A stretch of DNA of 64,000 bases from the NCBI GenBank assembly GCA_963708645.1, contig CAVPTA010000001.1, forward strand, positions 38,093 to 102,092, given 5' to 3'. The DNA is from RYN-133 sp963708645. Its GTDB lineage: Bacteria; Actinomycetota; Actinomycetes; Mycobacteriales; Jatrophihabitantaceae. The notes under the pieces were generated by a model. That model was not told the origin of the DNA. It was given only the letters and a program-made list of their open reading frames with translations, and did no database searches. The translations under genes and the position numbers were made by a program. Shown here piece by piece: positions 27,469 through 36,063 of this stretch. How positions within the stretch are numbered: the first letter of the stretch is position 1; every line of letters starts with the position of its first letter.

Positions 27469-29314
27469 CTATTCGACCGTGACCGACTTCGCGAGGTTTC
27501 GCGGCTTGTCGATGTCATTGCCGCGCGCGAGCGCGATCTCGGCCGAGAGGATCTGCAGCGGGACGACGGCGACGAACGGCTCGTGCAGGGTCGGCACCGC
27601 CGGAACCTCGATGAGATGCGCTGCGTACTTGCCCGCTGCCGTGTCGCCCTCTTCGGCGATCACGATCGTGCGCGCGCCGCGGGCCTTGATCTCGGCGATG
27701 TTGCTGAGCATCTTCTGGTGCAGCAGCGCACGTCCGGTCGGCGACGGCATCACGACGATGACCGGCAGATTGTCCTCGATCAGTGCGATCGGGCCGTGCT
27801 TGAGCTCGCCTGCCGGGAACCCCTCCGCGTGCATGTAGGCGAGTTCCTTCAGCTTCAACGCACCTTCCAGCGCGACGGGATACCCGACATGCCTGCCGAG
27901 GAACAACACCGCCTTGGAGTGCGCGATCTCGCGGGCGAGCTCGGTGACCTGCGGCATGGTCTGCAAAGCCGTGGCGATCGCGGCCGGCACCTCGGTCAGC
28001 GCGTTGTACTCGCGCACGATCTCGTCGCCGAACTTCGTGCCACGCGCCTGCGCCAACGCGAGTCCGACCAGCTCGACCGCTGCGACCTGCGCCATGAAGG
28101 TCTTCGTCGCCGCCACACCGATCTCGGGGCCGGCGTGTGTGTAGAGCACGGCGTCGGACTCGCGCGGGATCTGCGCGCCGTTCGTGTTGCAGATCGCCAG
28201 GACGCGCGCACGCTGTGCACGGGCGTGCCGCACTGCTTCGAGCGTGTCGGCGGTCTCGCCGGACTGGCTGATCGCGACGACAAGCGTCTGCTGATCGAGG
28301 ACGGGATCGCGGTAGCGGAACTCGGAGGCCATCTCGACCTCGACGGGCACGCGCGTCCAGTGCTCGATGGCCTGCTTGCCGATCAGCCCGGCGTGATACG
28401 CCGTGCCGCACGCGACGATGAAGACCTTCTCGACGTCGCGCAGCTCTTGGGTCGTGATGCGCTGCTCGTCCAGCACGATCTCGCCATCGACGAGGTGGCC
28501 GCGCAGCGTGTCGGCGACCGCGGCGGGTTGTTCGAGGATCTCCTTCTGCATGAAGTAGTCGTGGCCGCCCTTCTCGGCGGCCGAGAGATCCCAGTCGATA
28601 TGGAAGTGCTTGCCGTCAACGGGTTTGCCGTCGAAGTCGTAGACGGCGTAGCCGTCACGCGTGATCTCAACGATCTGGTCCTGGCCGAGTTCGACGGCCT
28701 CGCGGGTGAACTCGATGAACGCCGCGACGTCGCTGCCGAGGAACATTTCGCCGTCGCCGACGCCGACGACCAATGGCGAGTTACGCCGTGCCGCGACGAC
28801 CGACTCCGGATGCTCGGCATCGACGAAGACGAGCGTGAACGCGCCCTGCAGACGCCGGCACACCGTGCGCGCCGCGTCGAGCAACGGCGTGCCGGCGGCG
28901 AGCGAGCTTGCCGGTGAGGTGCGCGACCGTTTCGGTATCGGTCTCGCTCGCGAACTCGGTGCCGTCGGCTTCGAGTTCTGCGCGCAGTTCGGCGAAGTTC
29001 TCGATGATGCCGTTGTGCACGACGGCGATACGTCCCGCTGCATCGACGTGCGGGTGCGCGTTGCGGTCGTTCGGCGCGCCGTGCGTCGCCCACCGGGTGT
29101 GGCCCATGCCGGTCGAGCCGGTGATGGTGCGGGCGGCGAGTTCCTTGTCGAGGTTCTCGATGCGTCCGGCCTTCTTCTCGACCTGCAGCATGTGGTCGGA
29201 GCCGACGATCGCAACCCCGGCGGAGTCGTAGCCGCGGTACTCGAGGCGGCGCAGCCCCTCGACGACGACGTCGAGTGCCGCGCGAGGACCGACGTAGCCG
29301 ACGATGCCGCACAT
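27469..29314 (-). CDS. glmS: Glutamine--fructose-6-phosphate aminotransferase (isomerizing), frameshifted
   Basis: GlmS makes glucosamine-6-phosphate, the first step to UDP-GlcNAc for peptidoglycan. The N-terminal glutaminase begins MCGIVGYVGPRAALDVV (Cys2 nucleophile) with TGMGHTRWATHGAPND. The C-terminal isomerase has two SIS domains (VFIVACGTAYHAGLIGKQ, AISQSGETADTLEAVR, GPEIGVAATKTFMAQV, FLGRHVGYPVALEGALKLKE) and ends DKPRNLAKSVTVE. The frame breaks near 28903 (GKLA then LAAGTPLLDAARTV); the span is one base over a multiple of three. As the enzyme is essential, a sequence error is likely. The corrected length is about 614. Confidence 0.94.
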
Positions 29315-29324
29315 GATCCCGAGT

Positions 29325-29969
29325 TTACGGGCTCGTAGTTCCCGATGCAGTCGAAGCGGACGGCGTCGGCGTGGGCGTCGATGACGATCTCGGCGAACTG
29401 GTCGGCGTCGCGGTGGGCGTGACTGTCGTCGTCGGGGTCGCCGTCTTGGTCACTGCGGTGCCGGTGACCGTCACCGTCGGCGTGCGGGTGACCACCTGCG
29501 GCGTCACTGTGACCGTCGCGCGCGGCGCGGGGCTGCTCGAACCGGTCGACTGGCCCACGTCGCCGAGCACCGACGTCCCGCTGCCCGACTGCCCACGCAC
29601 CACATCGCTGAGCGGCCGTCCGGCCACCACTTCTACAGCGGTGACTACGGCGAGCACACCGACGAACACGCCGGCGCACGCCGTCGCGAAGGTCTTCCAG
29701 CCGCGCCGCCGCGCCACGGGGGCCGGGGTCGTCGCGCCGGTTCGGGTGGCGAGACCGGCAACCGTCCCGACCCGACGCAGCGAGTGGCTGTACACGGCAT
29801 TGCCGACAACGGTGAGGACGCTCGCAACGGCGGCACCGATCACCGTGCCCGCGATTCCCAGATAGGACGCGCAGACGGTGGCCGTGATCGCGGCGAGGGC
29901 ACTGGCGACGACCTGGACGACGGACAGTTGGATACGAGGGCGCTCTGTTTCGGCGGGGCTATTGCTCAT
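29325..29969 (-). CDS. Membrane protein with Thr/Pro-rich extracytoplasmic tail
   Basis: This 214-residue protein starts at ATG 29969. Two helices near residues 20-55 form a hairpin, a third lies at about 97-118, and a tail of about 90 residues is strongly enriched in Thr, Ser, Pro and Val (repeated TVTVT, TPTTTVTPT), resembling an exposed, possibly O-glycosylated stalk. There is no LPxTG-like end. I recognise no family. It ends 10 bases before the glmS start and so may be co-transcribed with glmS. Confidence 0.65.
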   Translation of the reverse strand: MSNSPAETERPRIQLSVVQVVASALAAITATVCASYLGIAGTVIGAAVASVLTVVGNAVYSHSLRRVGTVAGLATRTGATTPAPVARRRGWKTFATACAGVFVGVLAVVTAVEVVAGRPLSDVVRGQSGSGTSVLGDVGQSTGSSSPAPRATVTVTPQVVTRTPTVTVTGTAVTKTATPTTTVTPTATPTSSPRSSSTPTPTPSASTASGTTSP

Positions 29970-30053
29970 CTCGTGGACCGATTGTTGATGACTGGGCTGT
30001 GTGTTCTCAATGACCACTCGTCCAGTTCTCAGATCGCGTCGGCCTAGGTTGAG

Positions 30054-31070
30054 GTGATGAGCGACGAGGATCGGCACGCGTGGGAACGGCCCGGGGCACA
30101 CGAAGTGGCGCCTGGAGTGCACCGAATCCCGCTGCCTCTTCCGGGTGACGCGCTCAAGGCCGTCAACACCTACGCGATCGCCGACGGCGACGGCCTGGTC
30201 ATGATCGACGGCGGCTGGGCGATGGCCGAATCAACCGACCTACTCGAGCGCAGCCTCGGCGAGATCGGCTTCGCGCTGTCGGACGTGCGCGAGTTCCTCG
30301 TCACCCACATCCATCGCGATCACTACACGCAGGCTGTTGCCGTCCGCAGGATCACCGGCGCGCAGGTCTCGCTCGGCGAGGGTGAGAAGGCATCGATGGA
30401 CGCCGTACGCACGCTCACCGAGCACCCGGACGTCGCGAGCCTGCATCGTGCCGGCGCGTTCGAGATGTCGAAGATGCTCGAACACTGGGAGGGCGAGCGT
30501 GACCTCATCGATTGGGAGTACCCCGACCGCTGGCTAGGCGACGGCATCGACATCGAGCTCGAGACCCGCACGCTGCGGGTGATCTCGACGCCCGGTCACA
30601 CGATCGGACACGTGGTCTTCCACGACGCAGGCGCCGGCGCGCTGTTCGCGGGTGATCACGTGCTGCCGCACATCACCCCGTCCATCGGGGTCGAGCTCGT
30701 GCGTCCGGCCTCGCCGTTGCGCGACTATCTCTCGTCCTTGCGGCTCGTGCTCGCAATGCCGGACTCGCGGCTGCTGCCCGCGCACGGTCCGATCACCGAC
30801 TCGACGCACGCGCGCATCGATGCGCTGCTCGCCCATCACGAGGAGCGCCTCACCGCGACCGCCGACGCCGTGGCCGGCGGCGCGAGCACCGCATTCGAGG
30901 TCGCCGGGGTGCTCGGCTGGACACGTCGCAAGCGCCGCTTCGACGAGCTCGACCTGTTCAACCAGATCCTCGCGATCCACGAGACGGCAGCGCATCTCGA
31001 AGTGCTCGTCGAACGCGGCTGGCTGTCCCGCACGATCACCGACGAGGTCGCTTACTACTCGCGCGCCTGA
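30054..31070 (+). CDS. Metallo-beta-lactamase fold hydrolase
   Basis: This 338-residue protein has the metal-binding motif THIHRDH at residues 84-90, later STPGHTIGHVVFHD and LFAGDHVLPHITP, and LPAHGPI, so all zinc ligands are present. A C-terminal helical, winged-helix-like domain (residues about 265-330) is like that of LACTB2-type hydrolases. The substrate could be a thioester or lactone; I cannot say which. It may start at GTG 30054 or ATG 30057 with GAGG just upstream. The gene stands alone on the plus strand and ends at a palindromic element. Confidence 0.85.
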   Translation: MMSDEDRHAWERPGAHEVAPGVHRIPLPLPGDALKAVNTYAIADGDGLVMIDGGWAMAESTDLLERSLGEIGFALSDVREFLVTHIHRDHYTQAVAVRRITGAQVSLGEGEKASMDAVRTLTEHPDVASLHRAGAFEMSKMLEHWEGERDLIDWEYPDRWLGDGIDIELETRTLRVISTPGHTIGHVVFHDAGAGALFAGDHVLPHITPSIGVELVRPASPLRDYLSSLRLVLAMPDSRLLPAHGPITDSTHARIDALLAHHEERLTATADAVAGGASTAFEVAGVLGWTRRKRRFDELDLFNQILAIHETAAHLEVLVERGWLSRTITDEVAYYSRA

Positions 31071-31080
31071 CCGACGCTCA

Positions 31081-31150
31081 CGCGAGTGGTCACTGATGCG
31101 TCGAGTGGTCACTTGTAAGTGACCATTCGCGCCATGAATGACCACTCGCG
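31081..31150. repeat. Nested palindromic element, GTGGTCA family (copy 1)
   Basis: The outer arms CGCGAGTGGTCA (31081-31092) and TGACCACTCGCG (31139-31150) are perfect complements. Inside them AGTGGTCACTT and AAGTGACCATT pair with one mismatch around a 2-base loop. It occupies the gap between the convergent stops of the metallo-beta-lactamase gene (31070) and glmM (31167), so it is probably a bidirectional terminator. It shares GTGGTCA/TGACCAC with the copies at 34420 and 51184. Confidence 0.82.
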
Positions 31151-31166
31151 GGAGAGGGGAACGCAA

Positions 31167-32501
31167 TCAGGCAGCGGCGACGACGGCGGCAACACGCTGC
31201 GCCACCTCGTCGGCGTGCTGCTGCGTTGCAGCTTCGACCATCACCCGCACTAACGGCTCGGTTCCGGACGGCCGCAGCAGGATGCGTCCGTCGTCGGCGA
31301 GTTCGCGTTCGGCCGCGGCAACCGCATCGGCCACTGCCGACGAGGACGCGACAGCTGACCGGTCGCCGACCTTGACGTTGATCAGGGTCTGCGGCAAGCG
31401 CCGGACGATGCTCGCGAGGTCGGCGAGCGACGCGCCGGTGCCGGCCATGCGAGCCATCAGATGCAAGGCGGTCAGCAGGCCGTCCCCGGTCGTGGCGGCG
31501 TCGGTGAACACGATGTGCCCGCTCTGCTCGCCGCCGAGGTTGAGCCCCTTCGCGCGCAGTGCTTCGAGCACGTACCGATCGCCTACTGCGGTCGTCAGCA
31601 ATCCGATGCCGGCATCGCGCATCGCGTGATGGAAGCCGAGATTGCTCATCACGGTGGCGACGACCGTGTTCTGGTTCAGCGTGGCGTTCTCGTGCATCGC
31701 GACCGCACAGATCGCCAGGATCTGGTCGCCGTCGACGATCGCGCCGCTCGCATCGACCGCGAGGCAGCGGTCGGCGTCGCCGTCGTGGGCGATCCCGAGC
31801 GCGGCATCGTGCTCGCGTACGGCACGGCTCAGCGGGTCAAGGTGTGTCGACCCGACGCCGTCGTTGATGTTGAGCCCGTCCGGCTCGGCGGCGATGGCGA
31901 TGACCTCGGCTCCGGCGCGCCGGTAGAGCTCGGGCGCGACCGTCGATGCCGCGCCGTGCGCGCAGTCGACGACAACGCGCACACCCGCGAGCGAGTCGGG
32001 CACCGCCTTGGCGAGATGAGTCAGGTATCGCTCGGCAGCGTCGTCTGCGTCGCGCAACCGTCCGACCGCAGCACCGGTCGGACGCCGAGGCGTTCCCGTC
32101 GCGATCGACTGCTCGATCTCACGCTCGATGTCGTCGGGCAGCTTGTGCCCACCGCGAGCGAACAGCTTGACCCCGTTGTCGGGCATCGGGTTGTGCGAGG
32201 CAGAGAGCACGACGCCGAGGTCAGCCCCGTACGCGCCGGTCAGATAGGCGACCGCAGGCGTTGGCAGCACGCCCACGCGCAGCACGTCCGCCCCGGCAGC
32301 GGCGAGGCCGGCAGAGACAGCCGCTTCGAGCATCTCGCCGCTGGCACGCGGGTCACGGCCGACGACGGCGACCGGGCGGTGCGACGCGTCGTGCGCGACA
32401 AGCACACGCGCGGCCGCACTGGCCACCGACAACGCCAGCTCCGGCGTCAGATCGCCGTTCGCCAGACCTCGGACGCCGTCGGTGCCGAACAGACGCCCCA
32501 C
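31167..32501 (-). CDS. glmM: Phosphoglucosamine mutase
   Basis: GlmM converts glucosamine-6-phosphate to glucosamine-1-phosphate, the step after GlmS toward UDP-GlcNAc. The 444-residue protein begins GRLFGTDGVRGLANGDLTPE, carries the phosphoserine loop LSASHNPMPDNGVKLFA, the metal loop AHDGDADRCLAVD, and the sugar/phosphate sites GGEQSGHIVF and RPSGTEPLVRVMVE. The start is GTG 32501, abutting the rpsI stop, so it continues the rplM-rpsI operon, as in mycobacteria. Confidence 0.97.
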   Translation of the reverse strand: MGRLFGTDGVRGLANGDLTPELALSVASAAARVLVAHDASHRPVAVVGRDPRASGEMLEAAVSAGLAAAGADVLRVGVLPTPAVAYLTGAYGADLGVVLSASHNPMPDNGVKLFARGGHKLPDDIEREIEQSIATGTPRRPTGAAVGRLRDADDAAERYLTHLAKAVPDSLAGVRVVVDCAHGAASTVAPELYRRAGAEVIAIAAEPDGLNINDGVGSTHLDPLSRAVREHDAALGIAHDGDADRCLAVDASGAIVDGDQILAICAVAMHENATLNQNTVVATVMSNLGFHHAMRDAGIGLLTTAVGDRYVLEALRAKGLNLGGEQSGHIVFTDAATTGDGLLTALHLMARMAGTGASLADLASIVRRLPQTLINVKVGDRSAVASSSAVADAVAAAERELADDGRILLRPSGTEPLVRVMVEAATQQHADEVAQRVAAVVAAA

Positions 32502-32891
32502 TTAGCGCTTGGAGTATTGGGGTGCCTTACGGGCCTTCTTCAGGCCGTACTTCTTGCGCTCCTTGACCCGCGCGTCACGGGTGAGGAACCCGGCACGCTT
32601 GAGGGCCGGACGGTCGTCGGGCTCGATCTCGATGAGCGCACGAGCGATCGCGAGGCGCAGCGCACCGGCCTGGCCGGTCACGCCGCCGCCGGACAGCGAG
32701 GCGACGATGTCGTACTGGCCGTCCTTCTCGAGGGTCACGAACGGCTCACGGATGAGCTGCTGGTGCACCTTGTTCGGGAAGTAGCTCTCGAGCGTGCGGC
32801 CGTTGAGCTTGAACTCGCCGGTACCGGGCGCGAGGCGGACACGGACGATGGCTTCCTTGCGGCGTCCGACAACTGGGGCGGTGGTAGTCAC
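32502..32891 (-). CDS. rpsI: 30S ribosomal protein S9
   Basis: This 129-residue small-subunit protein has the conserved C-terminal tail KKYGLKKARKAPQYSKR, which reaches the P-site tRNA, and RKEAIVRVRLAPGTGEFKLNGR near the start. The GTG start overlaps the rplM stop by four bases. It forms the rplM-rpsI pair found in nearly all bacteria. Confidence 0.98.
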   Translation of the reverse strand: MTTTAPVVGRRKEAIVRVRLAPGTGEFKLNGRTLESYFPNKVHQQLIREPFVTLEKDGQYDIVASLSGGGVTGQAGALRLAIARALIEIEPDDRPALKRAGFLTRDARVKERKKYGLKKARKAPQYSKR

Positions 32892-33328
32892 TGCGAAACC
32901 TGCTTGATCTCGAACGGCTGGGGCTTCTGGGCGGCGTGCGGGTGCTCGGGCCCGGCGTAGACCTTCAGCTTCTTGAGCTGGGCCCGGCCGAGGGTGTTCT
33001 TCGGGAGCATGCCGCGCACGGCAAGCTCGATGAGCCGCTCGGGGCGGCGCTCGAGCAGGTCGCCGACGGTCTGCTGCGACAGGCCACCCGGGTAGCCGGA
33101 GTGGCGGTAGCGCAGCTCGCCGCGCTTACGGGCGGCGACGGCGACCTTCGCGGCGTTGATGACCACGACGAAGTCGCCGGTGTCGACGTGCGGCGCGAAC
33201 TGCGGCTTGTGCTTGCCGCGGAGCAGCGTCGCGGCCTGGCTGGCGAGCCGGCCGAGAACGATGTCATTCGCGTCGATGACGTGCCAGCGGCGCTCGATCT
33301 CGCCGGGCTTGGGCGTATAGGTACGCAC
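32888..33328 (-). CDS. rplM: 50S ribosomal protein L13
   Basis: This 146-residue large-subunit protein starts MRTYTPKPGEIERRWHVIDA and contains LGRLASQAATLLRGKHKP and AVRGMLPKNTLGRAQLKKLKVY. The start is GTG 33328, preceded by AAAGAGAG. It is the first gene of the rplM-rpsI-glmM unit; the promoter region upstream (33329-33553) also serves the divergent sortase gene and contains a 16-base palindrome. Confidence 0.98.
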   Translation of the reverse strand: MRTYTPKPGEIERRWHVIDANDIVLGRLASQAATLLRGKHKPQFAPHVDTGDFVVVINAAKVAVAARKRGELRYRHSGYPGGLSQQTVGDLLERRPERLIELAVRGMLPKNTLGRAQLKKLKVYAGPEHPHAAQKPQPFEIKQVSQ

Positions 33329-33373
33329 TGAACTCTCTTTCGGTCTTCACGCCGGTAACGGCGCCCCCGCGGT

Positions 33374-33389
33374 CATCGCAGCTGCGATG
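33374..33389. promoter_or_regulatory. 16-bp perfect palindrome upstream of rplM
   Basis: CATCGCAG followed by its exact complement CTGCGATG makes a 16-base perfect dyad 46 bases before the rplM start codon in the 225-base divergent region. It could be a protein-binding site, or part of the rplM leader. The rest of 33329-33553 shows no further clear signal. Confidence 0.4.
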
Positions 33390-33553
33390 GACCTCGAGAC
33401 ATGGCCGGAAACGCACGAAAGGCTCGTACGCCAACGGGTAACTGTACCGGGAGGCCCGGAATCGCTCCAAATCCGCATCCAGATGCGGTCACGATCGTTG
33501 ACTTCAGTAGGGACAGGACGGGGGAGGCGAGTCAGACGGGACTGCGGGACTTC

Positions 33554-34393
33554 ATGGGCAGGCACAGTGCGAACCGGACCACTAGGTTGACCGAGACCCC
33601 TGAGCCGGCTGCGCCCGCCGGTGCGCCTGCCGGTGCGCGTGCCAGTGCGCCTGCCAGTGCGCAGGCCGCGCCCGACGGGTGGCGGCCGATGCCGTTTCCG
33701 CGCGAGCCGGCGGTGGCTGCGACACCGCCAACGACGCCGACATCGACCCGAGCAGACACTGCGGCCAAGCAGCCTCGTCCGCGCGGTCGCGGCCTCGGCC
33801 GGCTGAGCATGCTCCTGGTGATCTTGTCGATCGGCTTCGTCGCCGCCGCGGGCATCACCTTCGTCATCTCGCCGAACTGGGGCGGTTTCGGCGCCACCGC
33901 CGACAACGGCCACATCCCGAACGCCGACGGCAAGAAGGTCCCGTACATCAACCCGCACTCGATCATCATCCCGAAGCTGCACGCCCGGGCCCCGATCGAG
34001 CGGGTCGGCACCCAGGACCGCGAACTGGTCATCCCGCTCGACCCCAAGGTCGTGGGCTGGTGGGACGGCGGCGCGAAGCCGGGCGCCCACCGCGGTACCG
34101 CCATCCTGGCCGGGCACATCAACTACTCCGGGGTATCCGGCGTGCTGGGCAGCATCGGCACGCTGCGCCCGCACGACAAGATCTTCGTCACCGGCATGCA
34201 CGGCAAGAAGCACATGCGGCTGCGCTTCTCGGTGACCGGCGTGCGCACCTATCGCAAGACGTCACTGCCGTACAAGAGCATCTTCAACCAGCGCAGCGTC
34301 GGCCGGCTGGCCATCGTCACCTGCGGCGGCCCGTTCGACTCGAGCACGGGCAACTACGAGGACAACGTCATCGTCTTCGCCGTCCCGTCCTGA
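33554..34393 (+). CDS. Class F sortase-like transpeptidase
   Basis: This 279-residue protein has an Ala/Pro-rich cytoplasmic N-terminus, one membrane anchor (about residues 84-105) and an extracytoplasmic sortase domain. Catalytic His188 is in ILAGHINYSG and Cys257 in AIVTCGGPFDSSTG. The strand that normally carries the catalytic Arg reads NYEDNVIVFA here, with Glu269 where I expect Arg in class F enzymes (HYRDN-like). There is no LPxTG-like substrate gene nearby. The ATG at 33554 is the first plausible start; an upstream in-frame ATG at 33401 would lie in the rplM promoter region. Confidence 0.85.
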   Translation: MGRHSANRTTRLTETPEPAAPAGAPAGARASAPASAQAAPDGWRPMPFPREPAVAATPPTTPTSTRADTAAKQPRPRGRGLGRLSMLLVILSIGFVAAAGITFVISPNWGGFGATADNGHIPNADGKKVPYINPHSIIIPKLHARAPIERVGTQDRELVIPLDPKVVGWWDGGAKPGAHRGTAILAGHINYSGVSGVLGSIGTLRPHDKIFVTGMHGKKHMRLRFSVTGVRTYRKTSLPYKSIFNQRSVGRLAIVTCGGPFDSSTGNYEDNVIVFAVPS

Positions 34394-34419
34394 ACCACTG
34401 CCTGAACGACCCAACTACT

Positions 34420-34487
34420 GACAGTGGTCAGTTGCATCCTCAGTGGTCAGTTGTAACTGACCACTGAGGCGCAAACTGACCACTGTC
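34420..34487. repeat. Nested palindromic element, GTGGTCA family (copy 2)
   Basis: The outer arms GACAGTGGTCAGTT (34420-34433) and the exact complement at 34474-34487 enclose a second, perfect 15-base-pair hairpin: CCTCAGTGGTCAGTT (34438-34452) with its complement at 34455-34469 around a 2-base loop. Only a 4+4 internal loop is unpaired. It lies between the convergent stops of the sortase gene (34393) and the lysyl-oxidase-like gene (34494). Confidence 0.87.
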
Positions 34488-34493
34488 GCGGCG

Positions 34494-35936
34494 TCAGCCG
34501 TTGACGTCGCCCTTCGGGAACACGTGCAGGGTGCGGTGACCCGGCGTCCCGCCGATGCGGATCTTGCGCAGCGAGACGTTGTTCGCGAACGACTGCTCGG
34601 TCAGCACGTGGTCGGGGTTGGCCGAGATCTTGACGAAGTAGATCCCGTTCGGCACACCGTTGAGATCGAAGGACTGACCGGCGCGGAACTGCTCGTACGT
34701 GTCACCCGACCCGGACGGCAGCACCTCACTGACGGCCAGCGCGCTGTAGTCGCCGCACGCCGTGGTCAGGTCAGTGTTGTAGGGGTGCCACAGGGCGTCG
34801 GGCACCGTGAAGTCGATCGCGTCGGTCGCCGCGAGGCAGAACCCGTCCTTGTGGCTTCGCTGCGCGTAGTGGTTGTCGGCGCTGATGAGCTGGTACTGCG
34901 CGAAGTCGGTGAAGTGCCAGTGGTGGTGGGTCGGCGCCGGGTCCCAGACCATGTGCCCGGCGGGCACGTAGCCGACCTGGTTGCCCTGCGCGTCGTAGAA
35001 GTACTGGTAGGAGTCCATGACGGCCTTGCCCTTTTCCCGGAACCCGTCCACGACCAGCGGGCTGTCGCCGGCGTTCCACACCGTCGCCGAGAAGTTCAGG
35101 TAGCGCCCGGTCTTCGACAGGCTCATCCCCCACGCCGGCAGCGCGGCCAGATCGGGACGGGGACCGTTCGAGGGCGGATCGGCCAAGCGGCGACCCGACT
35201 GGTGCGGGTCGACAGTGCCGGTATGCGTGCGCCGTACGGGCACCGGCACGGGGCCACCGTGCTTCTGCTTGCGCACGATCAACGTGACCGACCGGGTCGC
35301 ATCAGCAGGCTGGATGCCGAACAACTTGCGGTAGACCGGAGTGATCGCCAGGCGCATCGAGTAGTGCCCGGGCGCGAGGTGCACAGCGTTGTAGCCGAAC
35401 AGCGGGTTGTCCGACGCCCACCCGGCCGCGATGCCCTGCACGGAGCCCAGCGCGAAGATGTTGCTCGGGCAGTCGTACGGATAGAGCGAGTGCGGCGCGC
35501 CATCGGGAACGACGCGGTAGGTGTCGTAGCTGTTCAGACACGTCGTCACCTGCCGGTGCAGCACGACGTGTCCCTGATCGTTCTGGATCGAGACGTCGAT
35601 GAAGCGGCTCAGCCCGGAGAAGTTGTCCATCAAGCCGGTCGGCAGTTGCGTAACGGTCGAGCCGCTGCGCCACTCGCTGGTGATCGGACTGTGGTAATCG
35701 CTGCGATGCGACCAGATCTCGAAGGACTTACCGACGGCGACGAGCTGGATGCCGCTCTGGAAGAACGCTTGATTGTGGAATGCATACACGACCTCGCGCG
35801 ACGGCGCGTGCAGTCGCAGCGGCGAGGACGGCGGTGTCGCCGCTGCGGTGCTCGGGACGGCGGCTGCTGCTCCGGCGAGCAAGAGCGCAGACGCGGCGGC
35901 TATGAACGCAGCTTTGACGCTGCGACGGGCGGACAT
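34494..35936 (-). CDS. Secreted lysyl-oxidase-like protein
   Basis: This 480-residue exported protein has a signal peptide (residues 1-34: MSARRSVKAAF, hydrophobic core, cleavage near PSTAAA). The C-terminal half holds the lysyl-oxidase copper motif THHHWHFTDFAQYQL and GFCLAATDAIDF, with two later Cys. The N-terminal 230 residues are probably beta-rich and of unknown role. In eukaryotes, lysyl oxidase makes aldehydes from Lys on matrix proteins; bacterial members are little studied, and a role on surface proteins is inference. The start at ATG 35936 is supported by the signal peptide. Confidence 0.8.
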   Translation of the reverse strand: MSARRSVKAAFIAAASALLLAGAAAAVPSTAAATPPSSPLRLHAPSREVVYAFHNQAFFQSGIQLVAVGKSFEIWSHRSDYHSPITSEWRSGSTVTQLPTGLMDNFSGLSRFIDVSIQNDQGHVVLHRQVTTCLNSYDTYRVVPDGAPHSLYPYDCPSNIFALGSVQGIAAGWASDNPLFGYNAVHLAPGHYSMRLAITPVYRKLFGIQPADATRSVTLIVRKQKHGGPVPVPVRRTHTGTVDPHQSGRRLADPPSNGPRPDLAALPAWGMSLSKTGRYLNFSATVWNAGDSPLVVDGFREKGKAVMDSYQYFYDAQGNQVGYVPAGHMVWDPAPTHHHWHFTDFAQYQLISADNHYAQRSHKDGFCLAATDAIDFTVPDALWHPYNTDLTTACGDYSALAVSEVLPSGSGDTYEQFRAGQSFDLNGVPNGIYFVKISANPDHVLTEQSFANNVSLRKIRIGGTPGHRTLHVFPKGDVNG

Positions 35937-36063
35937 GACGGGCTGCCTCCTGCGGTGGCGGAGCGACGATGGTGGGCCGCGGCGACTGCTCGAAGCTTGT
36001 CGGCACCGAGCAGCCGCCCGCCCACCACACAGACGCGCGACAGGGGTGGTTCGGTTGCAGCGA

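Noticed and set aside
27469..29679. A 736-codon frame extending glmS upstream into the Thr-rich membrane protein
   Set aside because: The extra N-terminal part is out of phase with the conserved MCGIVGYVG start of GlmS at 29314, which lies in another frame.
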